Shown piece after piece: positions 56,656 through 64,000 of a stretch of 64,000 nt of DNA; position 1 is the stretch's first letter; every line of letters starts with the position of its first letter. Below the pieces are notes generated by a model. The model was not told the DNA's origin, made no database searches, and saw only the letters and a list, made by a program, of their open reading frames with translations. The stretch lies in assembly GCF_009674495.1 (NCBI RefSeq), contig NZ_WKJN01000004.1:246173-310172 (forward strand), in the 5' to 3' direction. The position numbers and the translations under genes are program-made. This DNA comes from Duganella alba. GTDB lineage: Bacteria; Pseudomonadota; Gammaproteobacteria; Burkholderiales; Burkholderiaceae_D.

Positions 56656-59631
56656 TTAGAAGTTGTAGCGCACACCAGCGCGGTACACGCGGCCGATCAC
56701 ATCGTACAGCGCCGGGTTGATGCCGTAGCTCAGGTTGACCTGCGGCGCCGCCACCGGATCGACGTTGCCGATGTTGTCCACCTTGAAGAAGGCGGTGGTC
56801 TTGTCGGCGATCTTCCAGGTGCCGCCCAGGTCCACGTAGAAGGCGCCCTTCATGTGGTTGTTGGCGATGGTCGGGTGGGTGATGGTCGATACCGGGCAAT
56901 TGGTCTGGCACTCGATAAACTCGTTGCTGTACTTGCCGCTGCTGATCCAGCGCTGGGTCAGCGTCAGGCTGAATTTATCGTTTTCCCACGATTGCGAGGC
57001 CAGGCCTTTCCAGCGCGGCGTGTTGCCCAGGTTATTGCCGGCGCCTTCCGATGGAATGGTGCCCACCACGCCAGGATCGGTCAGGAAGCTGATGTTGCGG
57101 GTGACCAGCGCGCGCACCGTGAAGCGGCCCGGCAGGTTCCAGTCCTTCAGGTTCATGCGGTAGGCGCCTTCCAGGTCGTAGCCCTTGCTGCGCAGCGAAG
57201 CCAGGTTGAATGCCTGCACCGTCACGTAGTTATTGGTCGATACCGGATTATTCAGCGACATGGCGCCGCAGATTTCCTGGTTGCCGGCCACGCACAGGTC
57301 CACTTCCTGCTGCGCCGTCAGCGACGAGATCACGCCATCGACCTTGATGTCGAAGTAGTCCAGCGACGCGCTGAAGCCCGGCGCCCACGACGGACGATCC
57401 AGCACGATGCCGAAGATATTGTTGCGCGCGATTTCCGGACGCAGATTGGTGTTGCCCACGGTGCGCTGCTGCACGGTGACGGTGTTGCCCTGGTACTGCA
57501 CCACGTTGTTGACCACCACCGCCGCCGCATACAGCTCGCTCAGATTCGGCGCGCGCACGTCCTTGGAGGTCACGGCGCGCAGGCGCAGGCCGTCGATGCC
57601 GGTCTTCCAGGTGGCGCCCAGTTTCCAGCTTTCCACGTGGCCGGAAGTGCTGTACTTGGTGTGGCGGTCGGCCATGTTGACGCTGGCCTCGCCCCAGCCG
57701 TCGGACTTCAGCACCGGCACGTTGAGCTCCACGTAGGCTTCCTTGACGTTGTAGGTGCCGGAGGCGTTGTGGTAGTTACCCGCGTACCAGTTGTTGCCGA
57801 CGGTGGAGTTGAGCAGCGGATCGGCCGGATAGTTGGCGTCATACGGCGTGTCGCCGGTAGCGCCGTTGCCGTATGGGTCGCCGCTGACGCGATAGCTCTC
57901 GCGGCGCCACTCGGCGCCGGCCGCCACGGCGATCGGGCCGGCCCACGATTCGAACGCTTCGCCGCTCAGGTTGAAGCTGCCCACGTCCTGCTGCTGGCGG
58001 GTGTGCTGCTGTGGACCGTAGCCCGGCGCCACATACGCCCACGTCGCCGCGCTCACCGGCACATCGCCGATGACGTTGAGCGGCACGCAGCCGGAGGCGC
58101 GCGCCACCGTGCTGCGGCAGGCGATGCTGCCGTCGGGCAGGCGCACCGCGTCGATGGCGGCGGTGTAGCGCGAGTTCAGCGTCATGTCGTGGACGATGAT
58201 GTCGGTGAAGTTGACGCCGCGTTCCACATAGGCGTCATACGACCAGTCCTTGCCCATGACCGGGAAGTGGCCGTCGGCGCCGAGGACCAGGCGCTGCATC
58301 TTGCGGGTCGGATGAACGTTGATATTCTCCGGGAATTCCGCATTGGCGGTGCCGTACTGGAAGCTGGTGATGTTATTCGTCGCGCACGCCGCCGCAATCG
58401 ACGCCGGCAGATACGGGTTGTCGCACTGGATGGTCAGGTTGGCGTTCTTGGCCGCGCCGGGATTCGGCGAGAACACCGACTTCACCTTGCCGTAGTTGGC
58501 GCTGAAGTAGATTTCATGGTCCGGATTGATATCGAAGCCCACGCGGGTATAGAACACCTGGCGCGTCAGGTCCATCGCCAGGTTGGTGCCGGCGCCGACG
58601 CTGCCGCTCAAGTCGCCGCCCACGCAGAACGGGTTGACGCAGCCGGTCACCGCGCCGGTGCCGGTCGGCACGCCGCCGGAGCCGTAGTTGAACTGGTACG
58701 GCTGGCCGTTGGGACCGAACGCCGTGCCTTGCAATGGGCCGCTGGTGATCAGGCCGTACTTGGCGTACTGGTACTGCTGCGCGTGTTCGATGACGGTGTA
58801 CTGCGGCTTGCCGTCGGTGGTCGCGCTCAATGGCCGCACCTGGTAGGCCGGATTCTTGTACCAGGTGCGGCCGTTCGGACCGACCTCGCCGAAGCCGGGC
58901 GAATCGATGCCCTTCTCGCGGCCGTACTCGGCGCTGGCCGTCACGTGCAGGCGGTCGTCCATGAAGGCCTTGCCCCATGCGGCTTGCAGCGTGCCGTTCT
59001 TGTCGTCGCTGTAGGTGGTCTGGCCGCCTTCGACGTTGGCCTTGAAGCCTTCGAACTTTTTATCGGTGATGAAGTTGACCACGCCGCCGATGGCGTCCGA
59101 ACCGTAGGACGCCGAGGCGCCGCCGGTCACCACGTCCACGCGCTTGACCAGCAGCTGCGGGAACTGGCTGACGTCCGTCACGCCGGTGACGTTGGCGCCC
59201 ACCACGCGCTGGCCGTCGAGCAGCGTCAGCGTGCGGATCGGACCGAGGCCGCGCAGGCTCAGGGAGCTCAGGCCCTGGATGCCGCTGCTGGTGCTGTTGG
59301 TGCTGGTGGTGCGGCCGGTGCTGCCCTGCAGCGCCGGCAGCTCGGCGATGGCGTTGAACAGATTGGGCTTGGCGTTCTTGGCCAGGTCGTCGGCGCTCAG
59401 GGTGGTGGTCGGCGTCGGCTGCGAGAAGCCGCGCGCCGAAATGCGCGAGCCGGACACGGTCACCACGTTGTCCACCTTGACCTCCGGTTCCGGCGTGGCC
59501 GCTTCCGGCGCCGCCTGCACCGGGTCGGCGGCCGGCGGCGTGGCCTGCTGCGCGTGGGCGACGGCGAGCCAGCTGCACGCGCTGGCCACGGCCAGGCGCA
59601 TGATGGTGTTGCGGGTAGTTTGAGTAGTCAT
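56656..59631 (-). CDS. Large TonB-dependent receptor of the gluconate/polysaccharide operon
   Basis: 991 residues. Signal peptide ends at AVAHAQ (about 27). An acidic, Pro/Ala-rich stretch leads to DNVVTVSGSRISARGFSQPT, the start of the plug; TLLDGQRVVGANVTGVTDVS and GGASASYGSDAIGGVVNFI complete the plug. The barrel ends GVRYNF. Receptors of this ~1000-residue type with SRIS-GFS plugs are common in Xanthomonadales and Oxalobacteraceae carbohydrate loci. It probably imports oligosaccharides made by the lyase-like enzyme. GGAG precedes the ATG at 59631; the ATG at 59643 lacks one. Confidence 0.93.
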   Translation of the reverse strand: MTTQTTRNTIMRLAVASACSWLAVAHAQQATPPAADPVQAAPEAATPEPEVKVDNVVTVSGSRISARGFSQPTPTTTLSADDLAKNAKPNLFNAIAELPALQGSTGRTTSTNSTSSGIQGLSSLSLRGLGPIRTLTLLDGQRVVGANVTGVTDVSQFPQLLVKRVDVVTGGASASYGSDAIGGVVNFITDKKFEGFKANVEGGQTTYSDDKNGTLQAAWGKAFMDDRLHVTASAEYGREKGIDSPGFGEVGPNGRTWYKNPAYQVRPLSATTDGKPQYTVIEHAQQYQYAKYGLITSGPLQGTAFGPNGQPYQFNYGSGGVPTGTGAVTGCVNPFCVGGDLSGSVGAGTNLAMDLTRQVFYTRVGFDINPDHEIYFSANYGKVKSVFSPNPGAAKNANLTIQCDNPYLPASIAAACATNNITSFQYGTANAEFPENINVHPTRKMQRLVLGADGHFPVMGKDWSYDAYVERGVNFTDIIVHDMTLNSRYTAAIDAVRLPDGSIACRSTVARASGCVPLNVIGDVPVSAATWAYVAPGYGPQQHTRQQQDVGSFNLSGEAFESWAGPIAVAAGAEWRRESYRVSGDPYGNGATGDTPYDANYPADPLLNSTVGNNWYAGNYHNASGTYNVKEAYVELNVPVLKSDGWGEASVNMADRHTKYSTSGHVESWKLGATWKTGIDGLRLRAVTSKDVRAPNLSELYAAAVVVNNVVQYQGNTVTVQQRTVGNTNLRPEIARNNIFGIVLDRPSWAPGFSASLDYFDIKVDGVISSLTAQQEVDLCVAGNQEICGAMSLNNPVSTNNYVTVQAFNLASLRSKGYDLEGAYRMNLKDWNLPGRFTVRALVTRNISFLTDPGVVGTIPSEGAGNNLGNTPRWKGLASQSWENDKFSLTLTQRWISSGKYSNEFIECQTNCPVSTITHPTIANNHMKGAFYVDLGGTWKIADKTTAFFKVDNIGNVDPVAAPQVNLSYGINPALYDVIGRVYRAGVRYNF

Positions 59632-59701
59632 GTGAGTCTCCATATAGTTTTTTTGTGTTGTCTTTGCTGCGGTGCTGATTTGCTGCTTTGCTGCTTTGGC
59701 T

Positions 59702-60193
59702 TCAGGCCCTGATCTGCGTCACCAGTTCGTCGGGCGGTATTTCGATATTCAGCGTCAGGCCTGCTTCGTCGGCCTGCAGCGGTTCCAGGTCGCGGAACTG
59801 GCTGTCGAGCAGGGAGGTCGGCATGTAGTGGTCGACGCGCGCCTGTATGCGCGCCGCGATCAGCGCCTTCGGCCCATTCAGGTGCGCGAAACGCAGCGCC
59901 GGGTCGCCCTGCCGCAGCAGGTCGCGGTAGCGCCGTTTCAGCGCCGAGCAGGAAATCACCAGGCCGGCGTCGCGCTGCCGGGCGTCGCGGATCTGCGCCT
60001 GCAGCGTCAGCAGCCAGCCGGCGCGGTCTTCGTCGTTGAGCGCGATGCCGGCCGACATCTTGTCGACATTCGCCTGCGGGTGAAACTGGTCGCCCTCGAC
60101 AAAGGGCACGCCGTTCGCGGCCGCCAGCGCCCGGCCCACCGTGCTCTTGCCGCAGCCGCTGACGCCCATCACCACCCAACGGATACTCTGCAT
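59702..60193 (-). CDS. gntK: Gluconokinase
   Basis: 163 residues, the P-loop (GntK/IdnK) type gluconokinase of usual length. Walker A VVMGVSGCGKSTVGRALAAA (residues 7-26), then FVEGDQFHPQANVDKMSAGI, NDEDRAGWLLTLQ, and SCSALKRRYRDLLRQG (about 78-93), all diagnostic. It phosphorylates gluconate to 6-phosphogluconate for the Entner-Doudoroff or pentose phosphate route. ATG 60193 has GGAG 6 bases upstream. First gene of the operon with TonB receptor, GntP permease, lyase fusion and esterase; two LacI-like operators lie upstream. Confidence 0.94.
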   Translation of the reverse strand: MQSIRWVVMGVSGCGKSTVGRALAAANGVPFVEGDQFHPQANVDKMSAGIALNDEDRAGWLLTLQAQIRDARQRDAGLVISCSALKRRYRDLLRQGDPALRFAHLNGPKALIAARIQARVDHYMPTSLLDSQFRDLEPLQADEAGLTLNIEIPPDELVTQIRA

Positions 60194-60209
60194 CCACATC
60201 TCCAAGGTT

Positions 60210-60223
60210 AGATAGCGCTAACA
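60210..60223. promoter_or_regulatory. LacI-family-like operator, promoter-distal copy (near gluconokinase start)
   Basis: AGATAGCGCTAACA matches the palindrome TGTTAGCGCTAACA, a typical LacI/GntR-GalR operator shape with central CG, at 12 of 14 bases. It lies 17-30 bases upstream of the gluconokinase ATG, in the leader. A second related site lies 88 bases away, centre to centre, so a looping tetramer or two dimers could bind. No LacI-type gene is in the window. Confidence 0.55.
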
Positions 60224-60297
60224 TCAGCATTCTGCGAAGAAAAGAGCCGCATGGCAGCAACTATCAATCAGGCACAGGGGAATACTGACGGGCGCTA

Positions 60298-60311
60298 AGT
60301 TAGCGTTATCA
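60298..60311. promoter_or_regulatory. LacI-family-like operator, promoter-proximal copy
   Basis: AGTTAGCGTTATCA is a less symmetric variant of the site at 60210-60223 and shares the core GATAACGCTAAC (minus strand) with its GATAGCGCTAAC. It falls just downstream of the predicted transcription start, a standard repression position. Confidence 0.5.
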
Positions 60312-60320
60312 TTTGCATCA

Positions 60321-60348
60321 ACTTTAGCTTACCGTAGAAATTTGTAAA
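60321..60348 (-). promoter_or_regulatory. Predicted promoter of the gluconate/polysaccharide operon
   Basis: On the minus strand TTTACA (60348-60343), a 16-base spacer and TAAAGT (60326-60321) make a moderate sigma70 promoter. Transcription would start near 60314, overlapping the operator at 60298-60311 and leaving a leader of about 120 bases. The rest of the gap up to the catalase-like gene at 60420 shows nothing further. Confidence 0.4.
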
Positions 60349-60419
60349 GAATTATTCATACTGCATCGCACAACAAACGTCGCAACGCCGCAACGTCCGG
60401 CGCTGTCGGCGGCGCCGGC

Positions 60420-61325
60420 CTAGCGCCGCCGCGCCAGCGAGGCCGAGGCGTAGACGCCGGAGCGCGCGCGCAGCATCGGGTCGTCGGTGGCGGTGATGCC
60501 GGCCGGCAACCGGGTCGGCACGAAGGTCATGGCGTCGCAACTGTTGTCGGCCAGGGCGCTGATCAGCAGCACGCCGAGCGGCACCCGCGCGCTCCCCTGC
60601 CACGGCATGCTGGGATCGTCCAGCGGATCGGCCGGCGCCGGCAGCTGCGCATGCAGCTGGAAGCGGATCGGCCCCTGCAGCAGGCGCTCGTCCATCTCAT
60701 GTTCGAGGAAGGCGTGCGGCAGCTCCCGCTCCTGCGCCGCGCTCAGATAGCATGTGCCGGCCGCCGGCTCGGCGACAATGCGCGCCGGCCGCGCCACGCC
60801 GTCGGCGCCGGTGAACAGGAAGGCGTGGGTCGAATAGTACGGCGTGGTCGCATACGAGGCCGGCGCCGCGTGCGCCGCCAGCAGCGCCGGCAGCCGCAGC
60901 GTGTCCGGGTGGCGCAGCTGGTGCGCGGCGATGCGCTGCGGATCGGCGGCGCCGGTGCGCGGATCGGGCGCATGCGCTTCCAGGTAGCTCAGGTAGGAAA
61001 CCGGGGTGGCGGCAAAAAAGATCGGCTCGGACACCAGCACCAGGTCATACGCCCCATGCAGGCTGTGCAGCCGCAGCGCCATGCCGCGCAGGTTGCGCGT
61101 CTTTTCCGAGGCCTCCGGGTCGCCGCCGCCCACCGAGAAGCGCATGGTGGCCGGCAGCGGGCCGTCGCCCAGCAGCGGACTGGCCGCGAAGCGCGCAATG
61201 TCGGCATGCGGCGCGAAGTGGCCGACCGCGCAATAGCCGCGCGCGTGGCTGGCGCGCTGGCCGGCGCGCGCGCCCAGCCGGGTCAGGGCGTCGAGCAGCG
61301 GCGGCGGGCCGGAGAAAGTGCTCAT
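60420..61325 (-). CDS. Small catalase-like heme peroxidase (SrpA-type)
   Basis: 301 residues, shorter than full catalases (about 480), as in the catalase-related peroxidase group. The distal His is in RASHARGYCAVGHF (about 24-37), the Asn side in LRGMALRLHS, FFAATPVSYLSYLEAHAP follows, and the proximal heme Tyr is probably in LRARSGVYASASL near the C-terminus (about 290). It would reduce peroxide with an organic donor. No signal peptide is seen, so it is cytoplasmic. It is the last gene after the response regulator on the same strand (21-base gap) and does not belong to the gluconate operon, whose promoter follows it. Confidence 0.87.
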   Translation of the reverse strand: MSTFSGPPPLLDALTRLGARAGQRASHARGYCAVGHFAPHADIARFAASPLLGDGPLPATMRFSVGGGDPEASEKTRNLRGMALRLHSLHGAYDLVLVSEPIFFAATPVSYLSYLEAHAPDPRTGAADPQRIAAHQLRHPDTLRLPALLAAHAAPASYATTPYYSTHAFLFTGADGVARPARIVAEPAAGTCYLSAAQERELPHAFLEHEMDERLLQGPIRFQLHAQLPAPADPLDDPSMPWQGSARVPLGVLLISALADNSCDAMTFVPTRLPAGITATDDPMLRARSGVYASASLARRR

Positions 61326-61346
61326 CGCGCCATGCGCCCACTCACC

Positions 61347-61982
61347 CTACAATTCCCAGGTTTCCAGCAGCCCGCGCTGCAGGCAGATGGTGACCGCGTG
61401 GGTGCGGTCGTTGGCGTCGAGCTTGCTCATCAGCGTGCGCATATAGCTTTTGACGGTTTCCTCGCTGATGCCCAGCTTGTCGCCGATGGCGCGGTTGGAC
61501 AGGCCGCCGGCCACATTGCGCAGCACGTCGAGCTCGCGCACGCTGAGGCGGTCGCGGTCGAAGAAGATCTGCCCGCCCAGCAGCTCGGACGGCCACACCT
61601 CGCGTCCGCGGTGCACCGTGCGTATGCTGTCGAGCACATTCTCGGCCAGCATGCTCTTGAGCAGATAGCCGCTGGCGCCGGCCTTGTGCGCGGCCTGCAC
61701 CAGCGCGCCGCCGGCATAGGTGCTGAGGGCGATCAGGCGCGCGCCCGGCTGGCGGCGGCGGATCGCCGCGATCGCCTCCAGGCCGCCCAGTCCCGGCATG
61801 CGCAGGTCCATCAGCGTGACGTCGGGCTTGACCACCTCATGGCGCGCCAGCGCCTCCTCGCCGCTTTCGGCTTCGGCCGCCAGCGCGATGTCCGGCGCCT
61901 TGGCCAGGATGGCCAGCAGCCCCTCGCGCAGCAGGGGGTGATCGTCGACGATCATGACGCGTATGGTGGGTGGAAAGTTCAT
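61347..61982 (-). CDS. NarL/FixJ-family response regulator
   Basis: 211 residues. Receiver domain from IRVMIVDDHPLLREGLLAIL with the acidic pair DD at about 12-13, the phosphorylated Asp in VTLMDLRMPG (about 56), the Thr/Ser switch and Lys in SGYLLKSML near 103; then a LuxR helix-turn-helix ELDVLRNVAGGLSNRAIGDKLGISEETV (about 150-177). No sensor kinase is in the window. Start taken at the ATG 61982; a GTG at 62006 is an alternative. It diverges from the MHS transporter gene. Confidence 0.92.
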   Translation of the reverse strand: MNFPPTIRVMIVDDHPLLREGLLAILAKAPDIALAAEAESGEEALARHEVVKPDVTLMDLRMPGLGGLEAIAAIRRRQPGARLIALSTYAGGALVQAAHKAGASGYLLKSMLAENVLDSIRTVHRGREVWPSELLGGQIFFDRDRLSVRELDVLRNVAGGLSNRAIGDKLGISEETVKSYMRTLMSKLDANDRTHAVTICLQRGLLETWEL

Positions 61983-62070
61983 GGCTATAATTCTACGCAC
62001 TTTCACGCAAGCTGATATCCCCCGTTCTAGGGTAGTATGCTAGCCTTCCTGACAACACATTGATGCCCCC

Positions 62071-63360
62071 ATGACCGTCCCCACCGCCCCGCTGGTCGCC
62101 GGCTGCCGGCCGCTGACCGGCAAGGATTATCGCACCCTGGCGCTGGCCGCCCTCGGCGGCGCGCTGGAGTTCTACGACTTCATCATCTTTGTCTTTTTCG
62201 CCAACGCCATCGGCCAGCTGTTCTTTCCGCCGGCGCTGCCGGACTGGCTGCGCACGCTGCAAACCTTCGGCATCTTCGCCGCCGGCTACGTGGTGCGGCC
62301 GCTGGGCGGCATCGTCATGGCGCACTTCGGCGACCTGCTGGGCCGCAAGCGCATGTTCACCCTGTCGATCCTGCTGATGTCGCTGCCGACGCTGGCCATC
62401 GGCCTGCTGCCGACCTACGCCGACATCGGCCTGGCCGCGCCGCTGCTGCTGCTGGCGATGCGCGTGCTGCAAGGGGCGGCGGTCGGCGGCGAAGTCCCGG
62501 GGGCCTGGGTCTTCGTCTCCGAGCATGTGCCGGCGCACCACACCGGCTACGCCTGCGGCGTGCTGACCGCCGGCCTGACCGTCGGCATCCTGCTCGGCTC
62601 CCTGGTGGCCACCGCCCTCAACACGCTGTGGCAGCCGGCCCAGGTGCTGGCCGGCGCCTGGCGCTGGCCGTTCCTGCTGGGCGGCGTGTTCGGCCTGGCC
62701 GCGATGGTGCTGCGCCGCTGGCTGCACGAAACGCCTGTGTTTGCCGAGCTGGCGCAGCGCAAGGCGCTGGCGGCCGAGATGCCGCTCAAGTCGGTGCTGC
62801 GCAGCCACCGCGCGGCGGTCGCCGTGTCGATGCTGCTGACCTGGATGCTGTCGGCCGGCATCGTGGTGGTGATCCTGATGACGCCCGCGCTGCTGCAGAA
62901 GATCTATCACATCGACGCCCGCACCACCTTGCAGGCCAACACCCTGGCCACCATCGGCCTGGCGCTGGGCTGCATCGTCTATGGCGTGCTGGCCGACCGC
63001 GCCGGCCCGCGGCCGGTGCTGTTCATCGGCGCGCTGCTGCTGGCCCTGTGCACCTACGGCTTTTACACCACGCTGCGCACGCAGCCGGCGCTGCTGCTGC
63101 CGCTGTACGGCCTGACCGGCTTCTTCGTCGGCGTGGTCGGCGCCGTACCGAGCGTGCTGGTGCAGGCCTTCCCGCCGCAGGTGCGGTTTTCCGGCCTGTC
63201 GTTTTCCTACAATGTGTCCTACGCCATCTTCGGCGGGCTGACGCCGGTGGCGGTCACGCTGATGCTCAAGAACGATCCGCTGGCGCCGGCCTGGTACGTG
63301 ATCGCCGTGTGCGCGGTCGGCATGCTGACCGCGCTGTTCGTGCGCAAGGCGCCGGACTAG
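62071..63360 (+). CDS. MHS-family MFS transporter
   Basis: 429 residues, 12 membrane helices of the major facilitator superfamily. LAALGGALEFYDFIIFVFFA (TM1), GGIVMAHFGDLLGRKRMF (the A motif, about 88-105), RVLQGAAVGGEVPGAWVFVS and the later GLALGCIVYGVLADRAGPRP mark the metabolite:proton symporter group (ProP, KgtP, ShiA). The substrate, probably an organic acid or osmolyte, cannot be read. Shine-Dalgarno is weak. It ends in CTAG shared with the stop of the convergent GlxA-type regulator. Confidence 0.9.
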   Translation: MTVPTAPLVAGCRPLTGKDYRTLALAALGGALEFYDFIIFVFFANAIGQLFFPPALPDWLRTLQTFGIFAAGYVVRPLGGIVMAHFGDLLGRKRMFTLSILLMSLPTLAIGLLPTYADIGLAAPLLLLAMRVLQGAAVGGEVPGAWVFVSEHVPAHHTGYACGVLTAGLTVGILLGSLVATALNTLWQPAQVLAGAWRWPFLLGGVFGLAAMVLRRWLHETPVFAELAQRKALAAEMPLKSVLRSHRAAVAVSMLLTWMLSAGIVVVILMTPALLQKIYHIDARTTLQANTLATIGLALGCIVYGVLADRAGPRPVLFIGALLLALCTYGFYTTLRTQPALLLPLYGLTGFFVGVVGAVPSVLVQAFPPQVRFSGLSFSYNVSYAIFGGLTPVAVTLMLKNDPLAPAWYVIAVCAVGMLTALFVRKAPD

Positions 63361-64000
63361 GCGGCCCGCCGCAGCGCCCGCGGCGTCGCCCCGCAGGCGC
63401 GCACGAAGGCGCGCCGCATCTGCTCCTCCTGCGCAAAGCCGGACTGGCGGGCGATGTAATTGAGCGTGTGGCGGGTATTCTCGATCAGTTCGCGCGCCGA
63501 CTCCAGCCGCAGCGACTCCACCGCCTTGGCCGGCGACTGCCCGGTCTCCAGACGGAAGCGGCGCGAGAACTGGCGCGGGCTCAGGTTGGCGACGTCGGCC
63601 AACTCCTCCACCGACAGCGGCCGGCACAGGTGGTTGCGCGCATAGGCCAGCGCCTTCTGGATCGGGTCCGAACGCGGCGCCATCTCCAGCAGCGTGGACA
63701 GCTGCGCATGCTTGCTGGCGCGGCGGTGGTAGATCACCATCTGGCGCGCGATCTGCAGCACCAGCTCGGCGCCGTGGTCCTGCTCCACCATCGCCAGCGC
63801 CAGATCGATGCAGGCCGTCATGCCGGCCGAGGTCCAGTACTTGCCGTCGCGGATAAAGATCGACTCCGCCTCCACCCGCAACTGCGGAAAGCGCCGCTGC
63901 AGGTCGGCCGCGCGCGCCCAGTGCGTGGTGACGCGGCGGCCGTCGAGCAGGCCGGTGGCCGCCAGCAGCTCGGCGCCGGTGCAGATGCTGGCGGCGCGCC
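63357..64000 (-). CDS. GlxA-type AraC-family regulator (5' end outside window)
   Basis: The open frame runs off the right edge; 213 residues are visible. Residues from the edge (AASICTGAELLAATGLLDGR, RVTTHWARAADLQRRFPQ) are the DJ-1/PfpI-like effector domain with the nucleophile-elbow Cys, and the C-terminal part is a double AraC helix-turn-helix (LSVEELADVANLSPRQFSRRF, then LNYIARQSGFAQEEQMRRAF). Such GlxA-type regulators control amino-acid, carnitine or amine catabolism in other bacteria. It is convergent with the MHS transporter, so it probably regulates genes on its other side. Confidence 0.88.
   Translation of the reverse strand, partial: RAASICTGAELLAATGLLDGRRVTTHWARAADLQRRFPQLRVEAESIFIRDGKYWTSAGMTACIDLALAMVEQDHGAELVLQIARQMVIYHRRASKHAQLSTLLEMAPRSDPIQKALAYARNHLCRPLSVEELADVANLSPRQFSRRFRLETGQSPAKAVESLRLESARELIENTRHTLNYIARQSGFAQEEQMRRAFVRACGATPRALRRAA

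Noticed and set aside
56080..59712. Very long plus-strand open frame (about 1210 codons)
   Set aside because: It lies antisense to the GntP permease, receptor and gluconokinase genes, is rich in His, Arg, Gly and Val as expected for a GC-rich shadow frame, and shows no domain.
1..64000. tRNA, rRNA, insertion sequences, prophage or integration sites
   Set aside because: I saw no cloverleaf-like or rRNA sequence, no transposase or integrase frames and no target-site duplications.

Overview
This is a GC-rich, densely packed chromosomal window from a Gram-negative bacterium. It carries five TonB-dependent outer-membrane receptors (one cut by the left edge), a TonB-ExbB-ExbD set, Tat- and Sec-exported enzymes and a Wza/Wzc polysaccharide exporter. 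Gene style and protein content fit a betaproteobacterium of the Oxalobacteraceae (Massilia/Duganella/Janthinobacterium type). That placement is inference from overall resemblance, because there is no rRNA or other marker gene. I see no tRNA, rRNA, CRISPR array, insertion sequence or prophage.

Layout. 1-7.5 kb: the end of a TonB receptor, an aldo/keto reductase, a short-chain dehydrogenase, an ArsR repressor with an SdpI-like membrane protein (with a clear operator), two secreted proteins of unknown function, a DUF4126 membrane protein and a chemoreceptor. 7.5-23.5 kb: fourteen consecutive minus-strand genes with gaps of 25 bp or less or short overlaps. They encode an SsuBC-like ABC permease and ATPase, two SsuA-like binding proteins, a TonB receptor, a complete TonB-ExbB-ExbD set, two FMN-dependent (LLM) monooxygenases, an acyl-CoA-dehydrogenase-type flavoprotein, a cysteine dioxygenase-rhodanese fusion, a D-2-hydroxyacid dehydrogenase and a class II aldolase. 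Together they look like one organosulfur uptake and desulfurization operon running from outer membrane to cytoplasm. 23.6-34.4 kb: a LysR regulator, a second TonB receptor, an exported RidA and an exported amine oxidase (all minus), a third SsuA-like binding protein (plus), and an operon of TonB receptor, fatty-acid desaturase and PhnD-like protein. The promoter regions of the 14-gene operon and of the amine-oxidase operon share a 54-bp block (42 of 54 identical, no gaps) at almost the same distance from the start codon, which suggests one regulon, probably under the LysR protein.

34.5-51.3 kb: a Crp/Fnr regulator followed by a Wzx/Wzy-type exopolysaccharide cluster: BY-kinase (Wzc), Wza, a discoidin-domain lipoprotein, WecG-type transferase, flippase, four other glycosyltransferases, O-antigen-ligase/polymerase, an ATP-grasp ligase and a FemAB/BioF2-like acyltransferase. 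No initiating phosphoglycosyltransferase is present. 51.4-60.4 kb: a minus-strand carbohydrate-use operon of gluconokinase, a large TonB receptor, a GntP-family permease, a secreted fusion of two pectate-lyase-like beta-helices with a gluconolactonase-like propeller, and a secreted esterase-like hydrolase. Its promoter carries two LacI-family-like operators. 60.4-64 kb: a small catalase-like peroxidase, a NarL-type response regulator, an MHS-type transporter and a GlxA-type AraC regulator cut by the right edge.

Start codons were chosen mainly by visible Shine-Dalgarno sequences. All family assignments come from reading motifs by eye; no database search was run.
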